Below, one piece after another: positions 47,701-59,300 of a stretch of DNA of 64,000 bases. Positions within the stretch are counted from its first letter, which is position 1. Each line of letters begins with the position of its first letter. The notes below the pieces were generated by a model that was given only the letters and a program-made list of their open reading frames with translations, was not told where the DNA came from and ran no database searches. The translations under genes and the position numbers were made by a program. Source of the stretch: Symbiodinium natans (lineage: Eukaryota > Sar > Dinophyceae > Suessiales > Symbiodiniaceae); the NCBI GenBank assembly GCA_905221605.1, contig CAJNDS010002275.1, positions 95,001 through 159,000 on the forward strand, read 5' to 3'.

Positions 47701-49283
47701 CGCACTCTTACTTTCTGTCTTGCTCCATTCGACCTGAAAGCCTGAGTGAGGTCGCTGCCCAATGGCCGCAGTTTGTGCCAAAGCTTGTCGAGGAGCTTTG
47801 TGTCCTTTCGTGCCATTGTTTTGACATGTTTTGAGATGTTTTGACATGTTTTGAGTTTTGACCCTTGCGTTGTGCCATGCCGGGCAAGGACATCTTGCAC
47901 CCAGATGCAGAGCTGCGTCAACCCGCGTCTGCGAATCAGATGGTAGCAGTGACGGTAGCAATGATCTCGCATGCTCTCCTATGCTCGTCATCTGACAGCC
48001 CTTTCAGGTGCTATGGTGTGTACCTCGCAGCAAAACTGCAGGCCAATTTCTTTGCTCTTCGATCATCAATCGGTGCTCTGAAGCTAAGTGAGGCGGCATG
48101 CTTGAACACTGGCCATCGCTGCCAGGCTTTCTCGCCTTTGGCGCTAGATGCAGCAAACAAGCTGTCCCAGGTCACCCGGTCTTGGACTCTTTGTCTAACT
48201 TGCTACCAGCGCTGACTCCCGACAAGGTTGTGACCCAGTCCAGGCAAAGATCCAAGAAGAAATCTGAAAAGATAGCGCAGGCAGCATGCGCAAGCAACCG
48301 CTGAAGTGTAAGCGCAGTCCTCGATTCAACTTCCTGCAGGCTTGTGCAGACAATGCGCTGTCTGCCATCGTTCCTGACTTAGACTCTAACTCTTCGAGAC
48401 CCAAACGCATCGTGGGCTTTTTGGTGCAGATCGAGATCCTCCTAGTCCACCAGCAAGCGATTGCTTCAGTTCAGGCACACCCCGCCGCAACTCTGCGAGT
48501 AGAATGTTGCAAGCTCTTCCAATAGGCGCATGTCTGGAATGTTTGGCTGGGTGGCTTGCTGGATTCTCAGACGTTCTGCGGCTTGAAGCGGGCGTCCGGA
48601 AGTCGTGGAAGATCGTGCGGGATGAGCTTGAATGGCGTTGTATGGTGTTGTGCGTTCTGTGGGCAACTCTCGGTGAGGCCCTGCCAGGAAGATGAGAGCG
48701 AAGGCATCCGAAATCACCGCAAGCTTCTCGAACTCCTTCAACAGGAGTGAAGGGCTATCCATGTATTGGCCAGAAGACAAGACCGATCCATGTATTGGCC
48801 AGCAGAATTCGTGCGACTGGGTGTTCGCAGTTCACATCTGGCAACTCTCACACTTACCCATAAGTTGTCTTGATGCCTGCTCCGGTCAACTCGGTTTGGA
48901 GAGGAGAAAGCCGAAGTGGTCGGTGAAGGAGGCCACGGCCAAGTGGATACTCACCTCTTGTCACATGCAGCTTTGCAAGCCTGGAGACCTGCGAGCATTA
49001 GTCCTCCCCACTTAGCTTGATCCGATCGCGTCGTTGAGTCGATGCCATATCGATGCCCATAGCATGCTAGACTCAGTATTGCACACATGAAGTGGGGTCG
49101 CCATGCGCTCTCCTTTGCATTGCTTTGCTGCCTTTTGCTTTCCTTGACAGCACTTCTGTCTGCTAGGTCCGGAATGTTGTCCGATCTTGCGTGATGGTTG
49201 CCTTGCTTCTCCACTCAGGTGCAAACGTGCCCAAGCTCTTCGGGATTCTGGTTGATGTGTACAAAACCGACATGGCAGACGAG
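23761..49283 (+). CDS. IPO5: Importin-5/karyopherin-beta-3-type nuclear import receptor
   Basis: HEAT-repeat receptor that carries cargo into the nucleus under RanGTP control. Exons follow the order of plant and animal importin-5: [10 protein letters not shown] (23761-23803) + [14 protein letters not shown] (23870 on); [12 protein letters not shown] (25974-26009); [13 protein letters not shown] (26451-26516); [11 protein letters not shown] (27052-27084); [13 protein letters not shown] (27832-27871); [17 protein letters not shown] (in 27941-28006); [14 protein letters not shown] (in 32780-32845); acidic [12 protein letters not shown] (32910 on); [10 protein letters not shown] (33140-33169); [14 protein letters not shown] (in 35833-35886); [17 protein letters not shown] (41180 on); exons at 42015, 42170, 42290, 42403 and 42483 up to [28 protein letters not shown] (43440-43487); [11 protein letters not shown] (in 45062-45133); [15 protein letters not shown] (about 45674); [13 protein letters not shown] (about 45819); [14 protein letters not shown] (about 47644); and [14 protein letters not shown] (about 49218). 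Most donors are GC or GT with a few GA; acceptors are AG|G. The start, some C-terminal exons and the stop are unresolved. Introns 28007-32779, 33170-35578 and 36033-41179 hold other elements. Confidence 0.9.
24150..25060 (+). other. T-poor, strand-asymmetric intron segment with a 212-codon open frame
   Basis: Lies in an importin intron between exons at 23870 and 25828. The + strand is rich in A, C and G and poor in T, with repeats of CCAACCACGCC type near 24295-24350. An open frame (24164-24802, +) and one opposite it (24137-24718, -) both stay open, as expected from this composition. Neither matches a known family. A second segment of similar composition lies at 39600-40600. Confidence 0.4.
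26363..26436 (+). repeat. TGTTGACACA tandem repeat
   Basis: About seven imperfect copies of a 10-base ACATGTTGAC unit. They sit inside the GA-AG intron 26259-26450 of the importin gene. Confidence 0.8.
28083..28104 (+). other. Relict spliced-leader sequence
   Basis: The dinoflagellate spliced leader reads D-CCGTAGCCATTTTGGCTCAAG. Here G-CCGTAGCCATTT is followed by GGCCCAAAG: the first 13 positions are intact, one T is missing, one T is changed to C, and one A is added. The element is in sense orientation, about 80 bases inside the importin intron that starts at 28007 and 431 bases before the first ATG of the nested methyltransferase gene. Such relics are known in dinoflagellates as scars of reverse-transcribed, trans-spliced mRNAs reinserted in the genome. 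Confidence 0.7.
28536..32385 (+). CDS. Fusion of CFA-synthase-like and coclaurine N-methyltransferase-like domains
   Basis: Modelled exons: 28536-28638, 28726-28793, 28900-28965, 29036-30238, 30358-30489, 30569-30626, 30700-30827, 30908-31059, 31147-31272, 31391-31474, 31558-31684, 31779-31862, 31916 to about 31968, 32148-32385 (about 870 residues). The first half is a cyclopropane-fatty-acyl-phospholipid synthase-like enzyme: LTVEF...FGDGSG, then [15 protein letters not shown] motif [10 protein letters not shown] (187-196), [23 protein letters not shown] and [12 protein letters not shown]. After a Lys/Arg-rich linker, the tail [20 protein letters not shown] matches the N-terminus of plant coclaurine-N-methyltransferase-like proteins, and the next exon continues it ([29 protein letters not shown]). 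The second half has [10 protein letters not shown] (591-600), [17 protein letters not shown] and [11 protein letters not shown]. The join needs a GC-AG intron (30239-30357); otherwise the first protein stops at 30247 and a second gene begins. The exact 31916-32148 junction and the C-terminal tail are uncertain. The whole gene lies inside an importin intron. The likely substrates are unsaturated lipid chains and an amine; neither is proven. Confidence 0.8.
33740..34788 (+). mobile_element. Decayed LTR-retrotransposon pol remnant
   Basis: An upstream open frame ends in [14 protein letters not shown], which resembles the His/Cys region before retrotransposon integrases. The frame then shifts at about 34276 into a second one with [11 protein letters not shown] and [16 protein letters not shown]. 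These match the central Asp-Asn-Glu and the catalytic Glu region of the integrase core. The ends, long terminal repeats and reverse transcriptase were not found, and the frames are broken, so the copy is dead. It sits inside importin intron 33170-35578. Confidence 0.7.
36793..36813 (+). repeat. (CA)n microsatellite
   Basis: About ten AC dinucleotides, within the importin intron upstream of the S1 gene. Confidence 0.9.
37233..40876 (+). CDS. S1-domain repeat RNA-binding protein
   Basis: Modelled exons: 37233-37340 ([18 protein letters not shown]...), 37433 or 37436 to 37560, 37640-37752, 37835-37926, 38198-39196 and 40748-40876; about 522 residues. It carries four S1 (OB-fold) units that bind RNA: about residues 123-190 ([16 protein letters not shown], split by intron 37927-38197), 213-278, 291-363 ([13 protein letters not shown]...AIFLDVGVE, the clearest) and 393-472. 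The long exon stays open to 39256, but a GT donor at 39197 (GAG|GTGCCT) joins in frame to 40748 and gives an acidic tail ending DGLKDFLMR. The context resembles ribosomal protein S1 and plastid or mitochondrial S1-type translation factors. Start choice is uncertain; an upstream exon with a targeting peptide may exist (open frame at 37012). Donors include GT and probably GC. The whole gene lies in importin intron 36033-41179. Confidence 0.85.
37925..38160 (+). repeat. Alternating purine-pyrimidine tract with downstream inverted partner
   Basis: 37930-38035 is almost entirely CG, CA and TG dinucleotides (CACGCACG, GCGCGCATGTG, CGCTCGCACGCG). 38110-38157 is GTGCGTGTGTGCGC-type sequence, roughly complementary to the first part. 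This could adopt Z-DNA, and the two parts could pair as a hairpin in the transcript. It lies inside the S1-gene intron 37927-38197. Confidence 0.75.
39366..39480 (+). repeat. AAGAAG/AATAAG purine-rich tract
   Basis: About 115 bases of AAGAAG, AATAAG and AGGAAG triplets. It lies in the last S1-gene intron (39197-40747), soon after the alternative stop at 39256. Confidence 0.85.
39600..40600 (+). other. T-poor intron segment with long overlapping open frames
   Basis: Like 24150-25060, the + strand is rich in A, C and G. It has internal direct repeats, notably GGGGCAGGTCGCGCCG at about 39735 and 39970 and GGGCAGGAGCAAACGGGCAG-like sequence near 39680. Open frames of about 200 codons run on + in two frames (39536-40192, 39654-40262). 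They have no recognised domain and lie in the last S1-gene intron. Confidence 0.4.
47818..47861 (+). repeat. TTTTGACATG/TTTTGAGATG tandem repeat
   Basis: Four copies of an 11-base unit inside an importin intron. Confidence 0.8.
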
Positions 49284-50373
49284 GTCGGCTTTGATTACGG
49301 AGCAGTTTGTTTGCATCCAAGACCATGTCCCAAGGCCACCTCCTCAAACATCGGGCAATTTGCACTTCGGTCCCGCGCTTGGTGTACCATTTCCTGCCAC
49401 ATTGGACGGGACTTGTATCAATTGCAGGCTGGGTGAGTCCAAGCTGGAGAGCTTCGCTGCTCAGTTCAGCACGCGCCTCTTTTACAGATCAGACTCTAGT
49501 GTGCGTAGCTTCTGCCTCTTCACATTGACAAATCAGAACAAGTCATAGTTCCAGTAGGTAGAAGAAGTGGCCTTTTGGCGCCTGCAGCTTGCAGGCGAGA
49601 AGCAGAAGAAGAAGCTGCTCAGAATAGTGAGGGAGGCATGGTGGTTGATGGCGGTTGTACATCGTGCTCATTTCTTGGAGGTCGCTGCCACTTTGCTTGT
49701 GTCTATGCCACCGTTCCCGCTGAGCAGCTTTGCGGCTAGAAAGGGTAGTTCGGGATGATCCATGCACCTCACATGTCTTGGGGCTACGAGGCTCCATGCC
49801 CCGAGCCCGCTTCGGAGTGAGGCGTGTCAGAGGGCCGTGCAAGTGGTCAGATGCGCACAGCCCACTGCCGACTCCCGTCCCTTGCGGCGCCTTCTCCTTC
49901 GACCATCCCGAAGTCGGCGCCCAGGGCTTACCCTTGGGCTTCACCTGCTGCAAGCGCCTTGCAAGCCCTTTGTAGACGCCAAACGGCGTGCAAAAACAAC
50001 ACCACAAGACACCAAGGCCACTTGTTGCCTCACGGTTGGCGTCAAGCAGAGAAGGCACCAGCTGCTGCTGAGCCTCCAGCGCTGTCTCAAGTTAACTCTG
50101 TGTGCGTGTGTGTCTGCCTCTGTGTCTCTGTGTGTGTGTGTGCAAATGAGCTTAAGTCGCTAAGCTGCGAGATTCCAACATTGCTCGGCGCTTGTGCGGC
50201 AGGCCTTCCAAGTGTTCAAGTCTTCCAAGCCTTCAAAAGCAACGCGTTGCAACCAGTTGTCGAAGGCAGCGCAGTCTCTGCGCGCCAACGGAGATCAAAG
50301 CATTCAATGGCGCCAGAAGCCGAAGGGAGTTCTGAAGCCTCACAGTGTTTCGTGGTGTCCTGCACTATGCCAC
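49284..50373. other. Importin 3' end and intergenic region
   Basis: The last importin exons and the stop should lie at the left end but were not resolved. A TG/TC-rich microsatellite covers about 50097-50141. An open frame from 50194 runs in frame into the tRNase Z start and may be a targeting extension. Confidence 0.4.
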
Positions 50374-53300
50374 TGGATGCCAAGGCTCATTGATCGAGTC
50401 ATGTTCTTGGGCACAGGCTCGGCCGTGCCTGTGCCTGGACAGCGAAACATGCTTGATGCTTGGTACAGTTTTGGCAAGCTTTGGCCAGGGCCAAGCTGGA
50501 TTGCAGTTGGTGTCTGTGTCTGGTGGGTGCTTGTCTAGCGGTGTGGCCCTTGCTCAGGTCCAGTCTTGCCGTTATGTTGAACACAGGAGACAACGGCGGA
50601 CCAGTTAGTGAGCATATCTGTAGATATCTTTATTGCCTAACTGACTGTCACTGTCGTTCATGGCAGACCTGAGATGCCAAAGTTAAGAATTGGGACAGCA
50701 GGCTGATGAGACTACTCAAGCACACTAAGCATACTCGCCCTGCGAGATGTGGAGGAGCTGCGATTCTCATCGACTGTGGTGAGGGCACACAGCATCATAT
50801 CAAGGCCTTGGACGCAAACCGGAGGGGGCCAGCAGTAGAGACCATTTTGCCTTGCCAGGTCAGCAAGCTGCTGAAGCTGTCCCGCGTTGAGGTGCCTGGA
50901 TGGGACGAGCACACGAGAGAGCTCGACCACGATTGTTCGTTGCATTGGCTTCGCGATGATCGTGGCAGTGTAAACTCTCGCTGTGCTGTCACGAGAAACG
51001 TTCGATGCTTAATTTAAAACAAATGGTCAAGGGCGAGCGCACCCAATCCTTTATGGCAGCATTCCCGGAGACAGCATTACAGCAGCACTCACCCATGCAG
51101 TCCACCGCAGATGCAAGCAAGATGCCAAGCTGATGAAATTTCCCTGAGCCATGGACCTCACGTTTCAGTTCTGGAATGATTCGCGCGGTGCTCAGTTCGG
51201 ACTGCCTTGACAGAGACGCGGGTTGGGGGCGAGGGTGTGAACGAAAACAGGAGCAGTCGTTTTCAATCAGGTTCAAGTGTTTAAAGTGAAGAGCTGAAAG
51301 CCGACATGCTGAAGCGGGAGACAAGCTGCTTTCTGCCGTAGCCAACGCAAGTAGCATGGGCTTTTGATATACCATGGCAAATTTAAAGGCAAAGCTGAAG
51401 ACGATTCGACGCAGAAACTGGCGCCAAATCGGCTAGACAATCCCTTTGAAGTTGCTCAGGAAGCCGTATAGCTGGAGATGTGCTAGGAAAACTTGAGCGT
51501 TTGAGAGGCATGCTGAAATGCCAGCCAAGAGCAGCATAGCCCCAACGTCCTGCTAGGTCGTTTCAGCAATATGACCTGCAAGCACAACAGACGCTGCGCG
51601 ACAGCTTCTTGCAGAGTCCGCGTCCAACTGAGGCCAGCTAGACCAGCATTCCGGTCTGCTAGTTTTTTCACCTGCTGGGTTCAGGTTCCTCTGTCGCCCA
51701 CCTATGTCATCTCGAACTTCAATAAGGCATCTTTTGTAAGGCTGAGCACATTTTGCAGACTGAGTTTTTGCATTTTGCATAGTGTCTCAAGAGTCTCAAG
51801 AGCAGGTGGAGCACGGAGGAGCAGTGCAGACCAACAGGAGGACACGCTGGAACCGATGGATCAGGAGCACCCAAGCTCACACCCGCTTCGTGGCATCTGC
51901 CGTTTAGAAGGGGCGTGCAAGCATTCGCGCTTGACAGGATCCGACCGCCTTACGTGCTCCCGGGAGCGGCGCCGGGGATGGCTCCTCCAAGCGACCTCCA
52001 CTTCTGCTTCGAGGCTGGAGCTGAGATGGGCGTGGCCGAACGTGGGCGAATGTGGGCTAGGGGGCAACTGCCAGGAAGGGAGAGACGGCTCGAAGCTGAT
52101 AGCGTTCTCAGAGGCTGCGCGCTGCTGAAGCTTCGGGCATTCTGGCGGAAAGATTCCGGGGGTTGCCAGGAGCTGCAGGCCGAGCTGAAGCGGTTCCTTG
52201 CTTCCAGCCCGCGCCCCTCCGAGGCACCAAGCAAATTGCAAAGATTCCCTGTGTGCCACAATAATGGGTTTCGAGAGTGCAGTGAGAGTTGGTTTTTCCT
52301 TTGGCTTTGTTTTGCAGGTCTTCTTCGTGGCGAAGAGCTCTCGGTACGTTTTGTGGGGAATGGATCAAATACAGGATGCTTGCCAGATGCTTATCAACTT
52401 TGCCTTGTTGAGTGTTGCTGAGAGTCTTGAAGGACTTCCAGAGCGACTCACCACTCACGCAAGTTTGGTGCTCAAATGGTTTCAATGTGATAAATGAGCA
52501 GTTTTCTGGACTTCCTGATGTTGTCAGCCCAGGTCAATCTGGAGACGGGCTTTATGCGCAGAGTGAGGCAAGTGTGACGCATTAATTATATTAATTGCAA
52601 GCACAGCCGATGAGCTTAAAAAATCAGGATCCGGCAGGGTCCCATTGCACATGCTGCCCCACCTCGACCTCGACCATATGGGGGAACCCGACCTGCATCT
52701 TAAGAGGATGGCTCCATGTTTCGCTGTGGTTCGAGGGTTCCAGCAGCCCAGGACCTTCTTCCAGTCATGGCCCGATGGTCCGTTCGGCCTTCGCTGGCCC
52801 GATGCCGGTACCGACATATCCAGGTTCCGCTCTCAACAACGATACGTACAACATGCTCATAATTGATCTCCCCCCCGACAGGCGTTCCGCGGCGAAGCTT
52901 GGATCCGCCAACGCCCGCCAGGCCTGGAGCCACGGCAACACCAACGGTGACAAAAGTGTGAGGGTGAACATGTCATGGTCTCGTAAAGGGCAAGCTCCTT
53001 TTCTCTGTCCTCCGCGGCCATCTTTGTCTGGGCAGACGGGAGGACTCCGGCTGCACAAGGGCACTTCAAGTCTGCTGTTCATCCCCAGAGCAGCCCTGCA
53101 ACTGGTCTGGGTCTCGTCGCCAGATCTTTGAAGTGCACAGAACCGTTCGCGAACCAACAGCTTCCGACACGGAATCGGGAGAGGTTGAAGGGAACCGGCA
53201 CGTGCCAAAGCTAGTTATCGGCGATTCCCTCTGGTGTTCAAATCAAACAGACACAGTGCCGGGACATCTTGAATGTGTCCAGGAGGGAAAGACTAGATGC

Positions 53301-56300
53301 ACAGCCAGCGAACCTTCTTTTGAGGCAGGCACTGTTGCCATATGACGTGCCTGCTTTCCAGCTTTTCCAGAGGTTGTGCTCCCACTCCAGTGATCGACTG
53401 TGTAGAAGCATGCGTCATGGATCCGCAGGCAGTGGAAGGCAGTGGAGAGACCTTCGCAGGCAAACAAAAGTATGCCTGTTGCCTTGCCTCGTACATGTCA
53501 ATGTGTATATCACCCTTCTGCATAACTCTCACCGTCTTTGATTGTTTCTTTCTTTATTTTTCCTTTCTATCTCTCTCTCTCTGCTTATGTCTGTCTCTCA
53601 CGCCTGCAGAAGCTTCACAAGGTGGATCTCGGAGACGACGTTGGAATTGTTGAAAACTTCGAGGCGATTGGCATGCACATCGATTTGAGCAAGAAACGAC
53701 TCAAACGAGAAGCCCCTGTTTCTCTCCCAAAACTTCTCACGTTTGTGTTCTCGTGCTGCAGGGTCTGGAGCAAGGCAAAGCAACTCTCCGAAGAAAACAC
53801 ATCTCTCGAAGATGTCGAATTGACCCTTGGTGACCAAGAGACAGGTTGGGATTGGGAGCGGTTACCAGTTTGGATGTGTGATGCGGTTCGTCGACACTAT
53901 GCCACGGTGCGTCTCACGCTCGGTGCCCCCCTCAGGAAGTGAAGCTTCCTGGTCCTGTTTCGGGCTCTTTGTCGTTGCCAGATGATCTGGAGGAGGCGGG
54001 CCATGGGAAGTCTTGTTGTCTCGAGGTCTTTCCTTGCCCTGAGAAGGCCGAGGCGCTGGACTTCATGTCTACGGGCAAAGCGTTGTCGGACCAGGATAGG
54101 GAGTATAGGGGATGCCACAGGCCAGACGACGAATCCAAGGCAACATGACAAAACATCCTTTTGGATGTCTTGGATCTTCTTGGGGACTTGCAGGAGACGG
54201 CACAGCTGGATGATGACGAACGACAATGCCCCATCTGCATGGACAGCATGGAGCCAGATCCTTTTTCAAAGCACAAGGCAGAGAAGGCAGCTGGTGGTTG
54301 ATCCGAATGAAGCGGATAAGGGCTGTAGGACATGCGTTCGCTTCTCTAAGGCCCATGCAACCTCAGGCAAGTTGCACCCTCTGTTTATTCTGTGCCATGC
54401 CTCATAGGGTGGCCTCATGCAGGTGGAGCTTGATGAGGATGGTGACGTTGATACTTATCTTGCAGAGAAGCTGTCACTTCACCATCCTCTGACAAGACTT
54501 GGTTCCATGCACATGTACCAAGGAAATGAATCACGAAACAAATGCCTCATTCTCTTGGGTACGCGACGCCCCGCCGGTGCAAGGACATGCTTTCTCTGGC
54601 TCTCCAGTGCTGCACCTGATACTCATGTTTGGGGAGCCACGTTACTGTGCACACACTGTGCGTGAAGAGTGTGCGTGGAAGTTGGGGGGGGGGGGGGGGC
54701 ATTTTGAAGGTGGGGTGGGCACCCTTCACGTCCCGATCCTTGCATTCTGATCTTGTGATCCAGGACAGCTAAGTGTGCCACCAACAAATGTTCCAGCAAA
54801 AGCTTTAACCATTCTCGTCCTCCCGTCCTCCATTGCGTGTCAGCTTTTAAGTCGTAATGATCTCTAATGGCCGATTGAAAAACAGGTTGCCCTCACTGCT
54901 GCGTTCTAGCCCGCTCGGGGCAAGACTTGTACGAGGTTGTGCAAGCCACTGCTTTGCTTAAAGTTCAACATGGCACTGGTGCGGTACTAGATGCTGGTTT
55001 CAGTGGGCGGGTGGCTTCCGACTCGAAGAGGCTTTTTGTGCGAATGCCTGCTTTTCAGGATACACCAGGTTTGTGAGCGACTTTTGTGGTGAGCGAATCA
55101 GTGCGGTGCGTGCATATGCTTATTCACAGATGTGGGAACATGGAAGGTTGTGCCTCTGCTAAATCTAAATCCATGGTTCGTCATGTCATCTCACAGATGT
55201 TGCGTTTGTTGCATGTATTCTTCACGTCTAAGCTCATCGTTCTTATCCCGGCATATACATCTGACTCTTCCAGTGTCTGTGACGTCGTCCTGAGTCGTCC
55301 TCCACGGATCGCTCACGTAGATTGAACATGTTGGAGCTGAACTGCAGCTTCGGCCTCAGATCCCTCAGTTTCTGGTCTATGTCCCCCCACCCAATCCTGT
55401 GCACATCTGTTCGGCTTCTAGTCTCCGTCGACTTCTTTATTTAGTTGTTATTTGTTTTTTGTGTTGGTGTGTGTGTGTGTGTACATGCGGCGCCAACATC
55501 GCGAACCCCAATTTCGAAGCCAGGGCGCGCAGAACACACCATGGCTACTCTGTGCAACGAAACTGTGCCGTAGTGCAGGGGACAGCTTGATCACCTATCC
55601 CTACCTGGAAGCAGGCCGCTCCTGGGAATGGTAGCTTGGGGGCAAGCAGGAGGACAGGACCCTCACCCTCTCAACGTATTGCATGCTACCATCGGCAACG
55701 ACGACGACGATGGCGACGGGGACAGCACCCTTATCCCGTCGACCATTCCATCGGTCTGGCCCGTGAAGGCTCCAGCCCAAAGACGACAATGACGGCGACA
55801 ACACAAAAAGTATGGTGTGTCTTTGCAATGTTATAGAGCGAAGGCATCTACAGCATGTCATGCAACGGCAGACTTCTTGGTGACCTCTACGACATAGAAG
55901 TAAGTCTGTGTGTGAGTGTGCGGAGTGCATGTGGCAGATGGTCTTCCGCGGCATGTGTTTTCCGTGTTGAGGCTCAATGGTCTTGTGTTTGGATGTTGGC
56001 ACTCATGCTCTTTCCTGCCGTACCAATGACCACTATTGACCGAAGTTTGCTGAGCTTTGTTAACCCGATTTTTTCCACACTCCCTGTAATTGATGCAGCA
56101 TTGTCTTGACAGCAATTGCGTACCGCTCGCCTTGGTTTTCCTGCAGTATTCCTTTGGGCTACATATTTATCAGCCTCGCAATAAGCAATGCTTGGTTTTG
56201 ATGCAGCAGCTGCTGTTCTGGCAAACATCTGCTTGTTGGAGCCAGAATGTGAATCCGAGCACAGCTTCATTTTTTTTGAATGCTTGCAGAGTTCCCAAGA

Positions 56301-59300
56301 GGCCGAAGGCCGAGCTAGATGCCAAGCATCTTTTCAGATTCTTGACATGAAAGGTGGGACTTTGAGAGGGTCAGCATTGCTGTGGATCCTTTCTTCGCTT
56401 TGCAGGAGCCTTCCGTCTTCGCTGTGGGCATGCTTACCACATGACCTGCTTGCGCACATGGTTTCAGCAAAAAACGAGATGCCCAAGCTGTCAGCAAGAG
56501 TTCGGCAAGGTTGTCACTTGGCACAAAGCAAGCTTGATGCTGTTGCTGTTCCTTGTTTTTTTGGGGGAATGTTTCTGACAGGTGCAGTAGCGCTTCAAAG
56601 TTTTATATCGTTTTCGAGACGATGAGGTGGGCAAGCAGCCTCGGCTGGGAACCTTCACCTGGCATTGTGAAGAGTTCTCACTCCCTGGGCACCCAGATGC
56701 CACCAAGACCATTGTCATACAGCCCCTTGGCAGGTGATCATCTCCGCAGTTCTTCTCAGCCATCCCCACAAAATGTGCTGTAAAACATGGCTGCAACTTG
56801 CACCTAGGTTCATATTCCCGGAGGGCACCGATGATGAAGGGAAGAGCTATGCAGGTGCAATGCATCTCCTGTGTGCATATGCTGCCTTTCAACCCAGATC
56901 AATGTCAAGCGCCCGCATTGCAGGCAGGAAGCCTAAAGGATACCTGCCGTGCAACGCGCAAGGCGTCATATTGTTGGAGCTCTTCAAGGCTCCTGGTTTC
57001 TCTTAAGCCCACGTTCAAGGGCTGATGCGGCTGAGTCACTCTTGGAAGGTAGCCTTCCGGCGGCGCGTTATGTTTGGCATGGGTGAGTCCATGACATTCA
57101 GCTCATACCGTCCAACGTGCAATCCTCATCGCATATTGCTTTGTCTCAGATTTCAAGTGGCACTCCTGTGAGAAGACGGAGCCCGAACCTAGGTTCAACA
57201 TCCACATCAAGACAAGTTCGTCCGGAGGAGAGACCAAGCACGGATATCCAGATGATGGTTACTTCCAAAGGCGAGAGTCACTTGCAATGTCATGTCGTGC
57301 ACGGCACTGCATTCTCGACATGCGGTAGGTCGTTGAGCGAGCTCAAGGCGAATGGAGTTTCTTTGTCGGACCTGAAGAGCTAGCTCGAGCAGAGCTCCAG
57401 TAGTGAGCCCTGCCACTGCCCAACCCTGCCCACACAGGGAGGGAAGCCGGTTAACCCGAGCACTGGACCACACTGGACCGCTGCTTCTGTGTTTAGTTAA
57501 TGCACGGGGCCCTTGCTCGTGACCTCTCAAAGTTCTGAGGCCAACAGCATTAGGTCACCACCAGGTGCGAGCAAAACTCAACTTGGGACGATGCCTTGCT
57601 TGTACAGAGAGGCAGGTTGAAAAAAGTATGGTGTGTACATTCCAGCTTCACCTCAATGGGGGTGCACACCAAGTTAATGTGGGCCAGGTTGTGTTGCTGA
57701 CCCATCTTCATGGAGATCACTGTTATGGACTGTTTGGTCTGCGATATTCTCAGATTGGAGCAGAGTTTGCACGCACATGCATGCAGGCGCAGGCGTGTGT
57801 GCACGCTCTGTGTGTGTGTGTGTGTGTCTGCTTTTACGTCTCTCTCTCTCTCTCTCTCTCTGTCCGTGGTGTCTGTGCGTGTCGGTGTCTGTGTCTGTGT
57901 GTATGTGTCTGAAGCTGCTACTAGTAGAACCAGAGGTTCTGACTCCCTCCTCTTCCTTTACTGGACACGATGCTGACGATACAGTTCCCGTTTCTTGTGT
58001 TTCTTGTGGTTCTAGTTCTGCTGAAAAGCGCAGAGGCCTTCAGCTCAATGAGGATAAGTGTGAAAATCTCCGGCTCGACCCTCCCATCAATAGCCCTGTT
58101 GATGGGAGGCACGAGCTTTGCAAGCAGTTCCCCTTTTAGGAGCGTATTTGGACGTCACCTCTTCCGGCAGAAAAGGCTGACGTTACTGGCTGTCCCGAGC
58201 AGTTGCAGCTTCCAACGCCCTCCCGCTGGACACTCGGCAATCTCTCCATCTTCGAAACTTCAGGTAGATCGGTCAATCACCCAGTTGATTCTCATGTATG
58301 CAGTGGAAAGCACCACCTTGATACCCTGCATGTACATATAGGTCTCTGAGTAATGTTCGAAAAGAAGTCCTCGTACGATCATAGAGTCATCGAGCCCACA
58401 GAGGCCCCCTGCTCTGCTTAATCGGGCAGGCCCAGAGCCCACCGCGCAGAATCGTGTCTTATGGAGTCGAGTCAGAGCAATGCATACTTCGGAGATACTG
58501 CAGGCTCATTCGAGTTCTTCATTGGTAGGAACGCACAATGCCTTGCTTTAGCGAACCTTCTCTCCACTCTCCACTGGCACAAGATTCAGATAGCTGGAAG
58601 CTCCTTCTTCACAAACCGCACAAGGTTCCTAAAATGGCATAGTTTCCGTTTGGCGTGCTGTATTTCGGGCTGTTGTAAAGCTCCCTTCTTTCTGTTGTAT
58701 ACAAAACCCACATTTTTCGCCGTTTAAAGTGGTCCACAAAAGACTGGCGAAAGATCCTGCGTAAGACTTTACGTTTTTCGCGAAAGTTCCGATGTTATGC
58801 TCTGTGGCTGCTCTTTACTTCCTGTCGTGGCAGCAGATCTAGTGTTGCCCAAGCTGCGCATTCCTCGCTCAAGTCTCGCCATGCCACGCAAAATGTCCGT
58901 TGGGCATGAGAGGGTTCACGTGTGCTTCTCATCCAGACCCTAATGGCATATGCAAGCCTTGCCGGTGCTGACAGTGGTTACGAAGCGATCTCACATTGGG
59001 GAAAAAGTGTGTGCCTTGTGAGTTGCGGCTGCTTCAGCATGCATCGGCATGACTCGGGATTGACCCAGGTTGCAGTCAGCTGCTTTGGAAGGTCGAAAGG
59101 ACGACGTGGCACCGCGTGGATTTCTCGAGCATCTGCAGCATGTTGCAGCCACAGCGTTTTGTGAGGACCCTTTATTGATAGCTGGCCCACAGGGGTGCCG
59201 ACCTGGGATACAGGGATGGTGCAGGCTACGATGCTCTGTAGCGTCTCCCATGTTTGAGACATCCCCGATCCAAGGCTTCGCACCATGGTGGAGACTGTTC

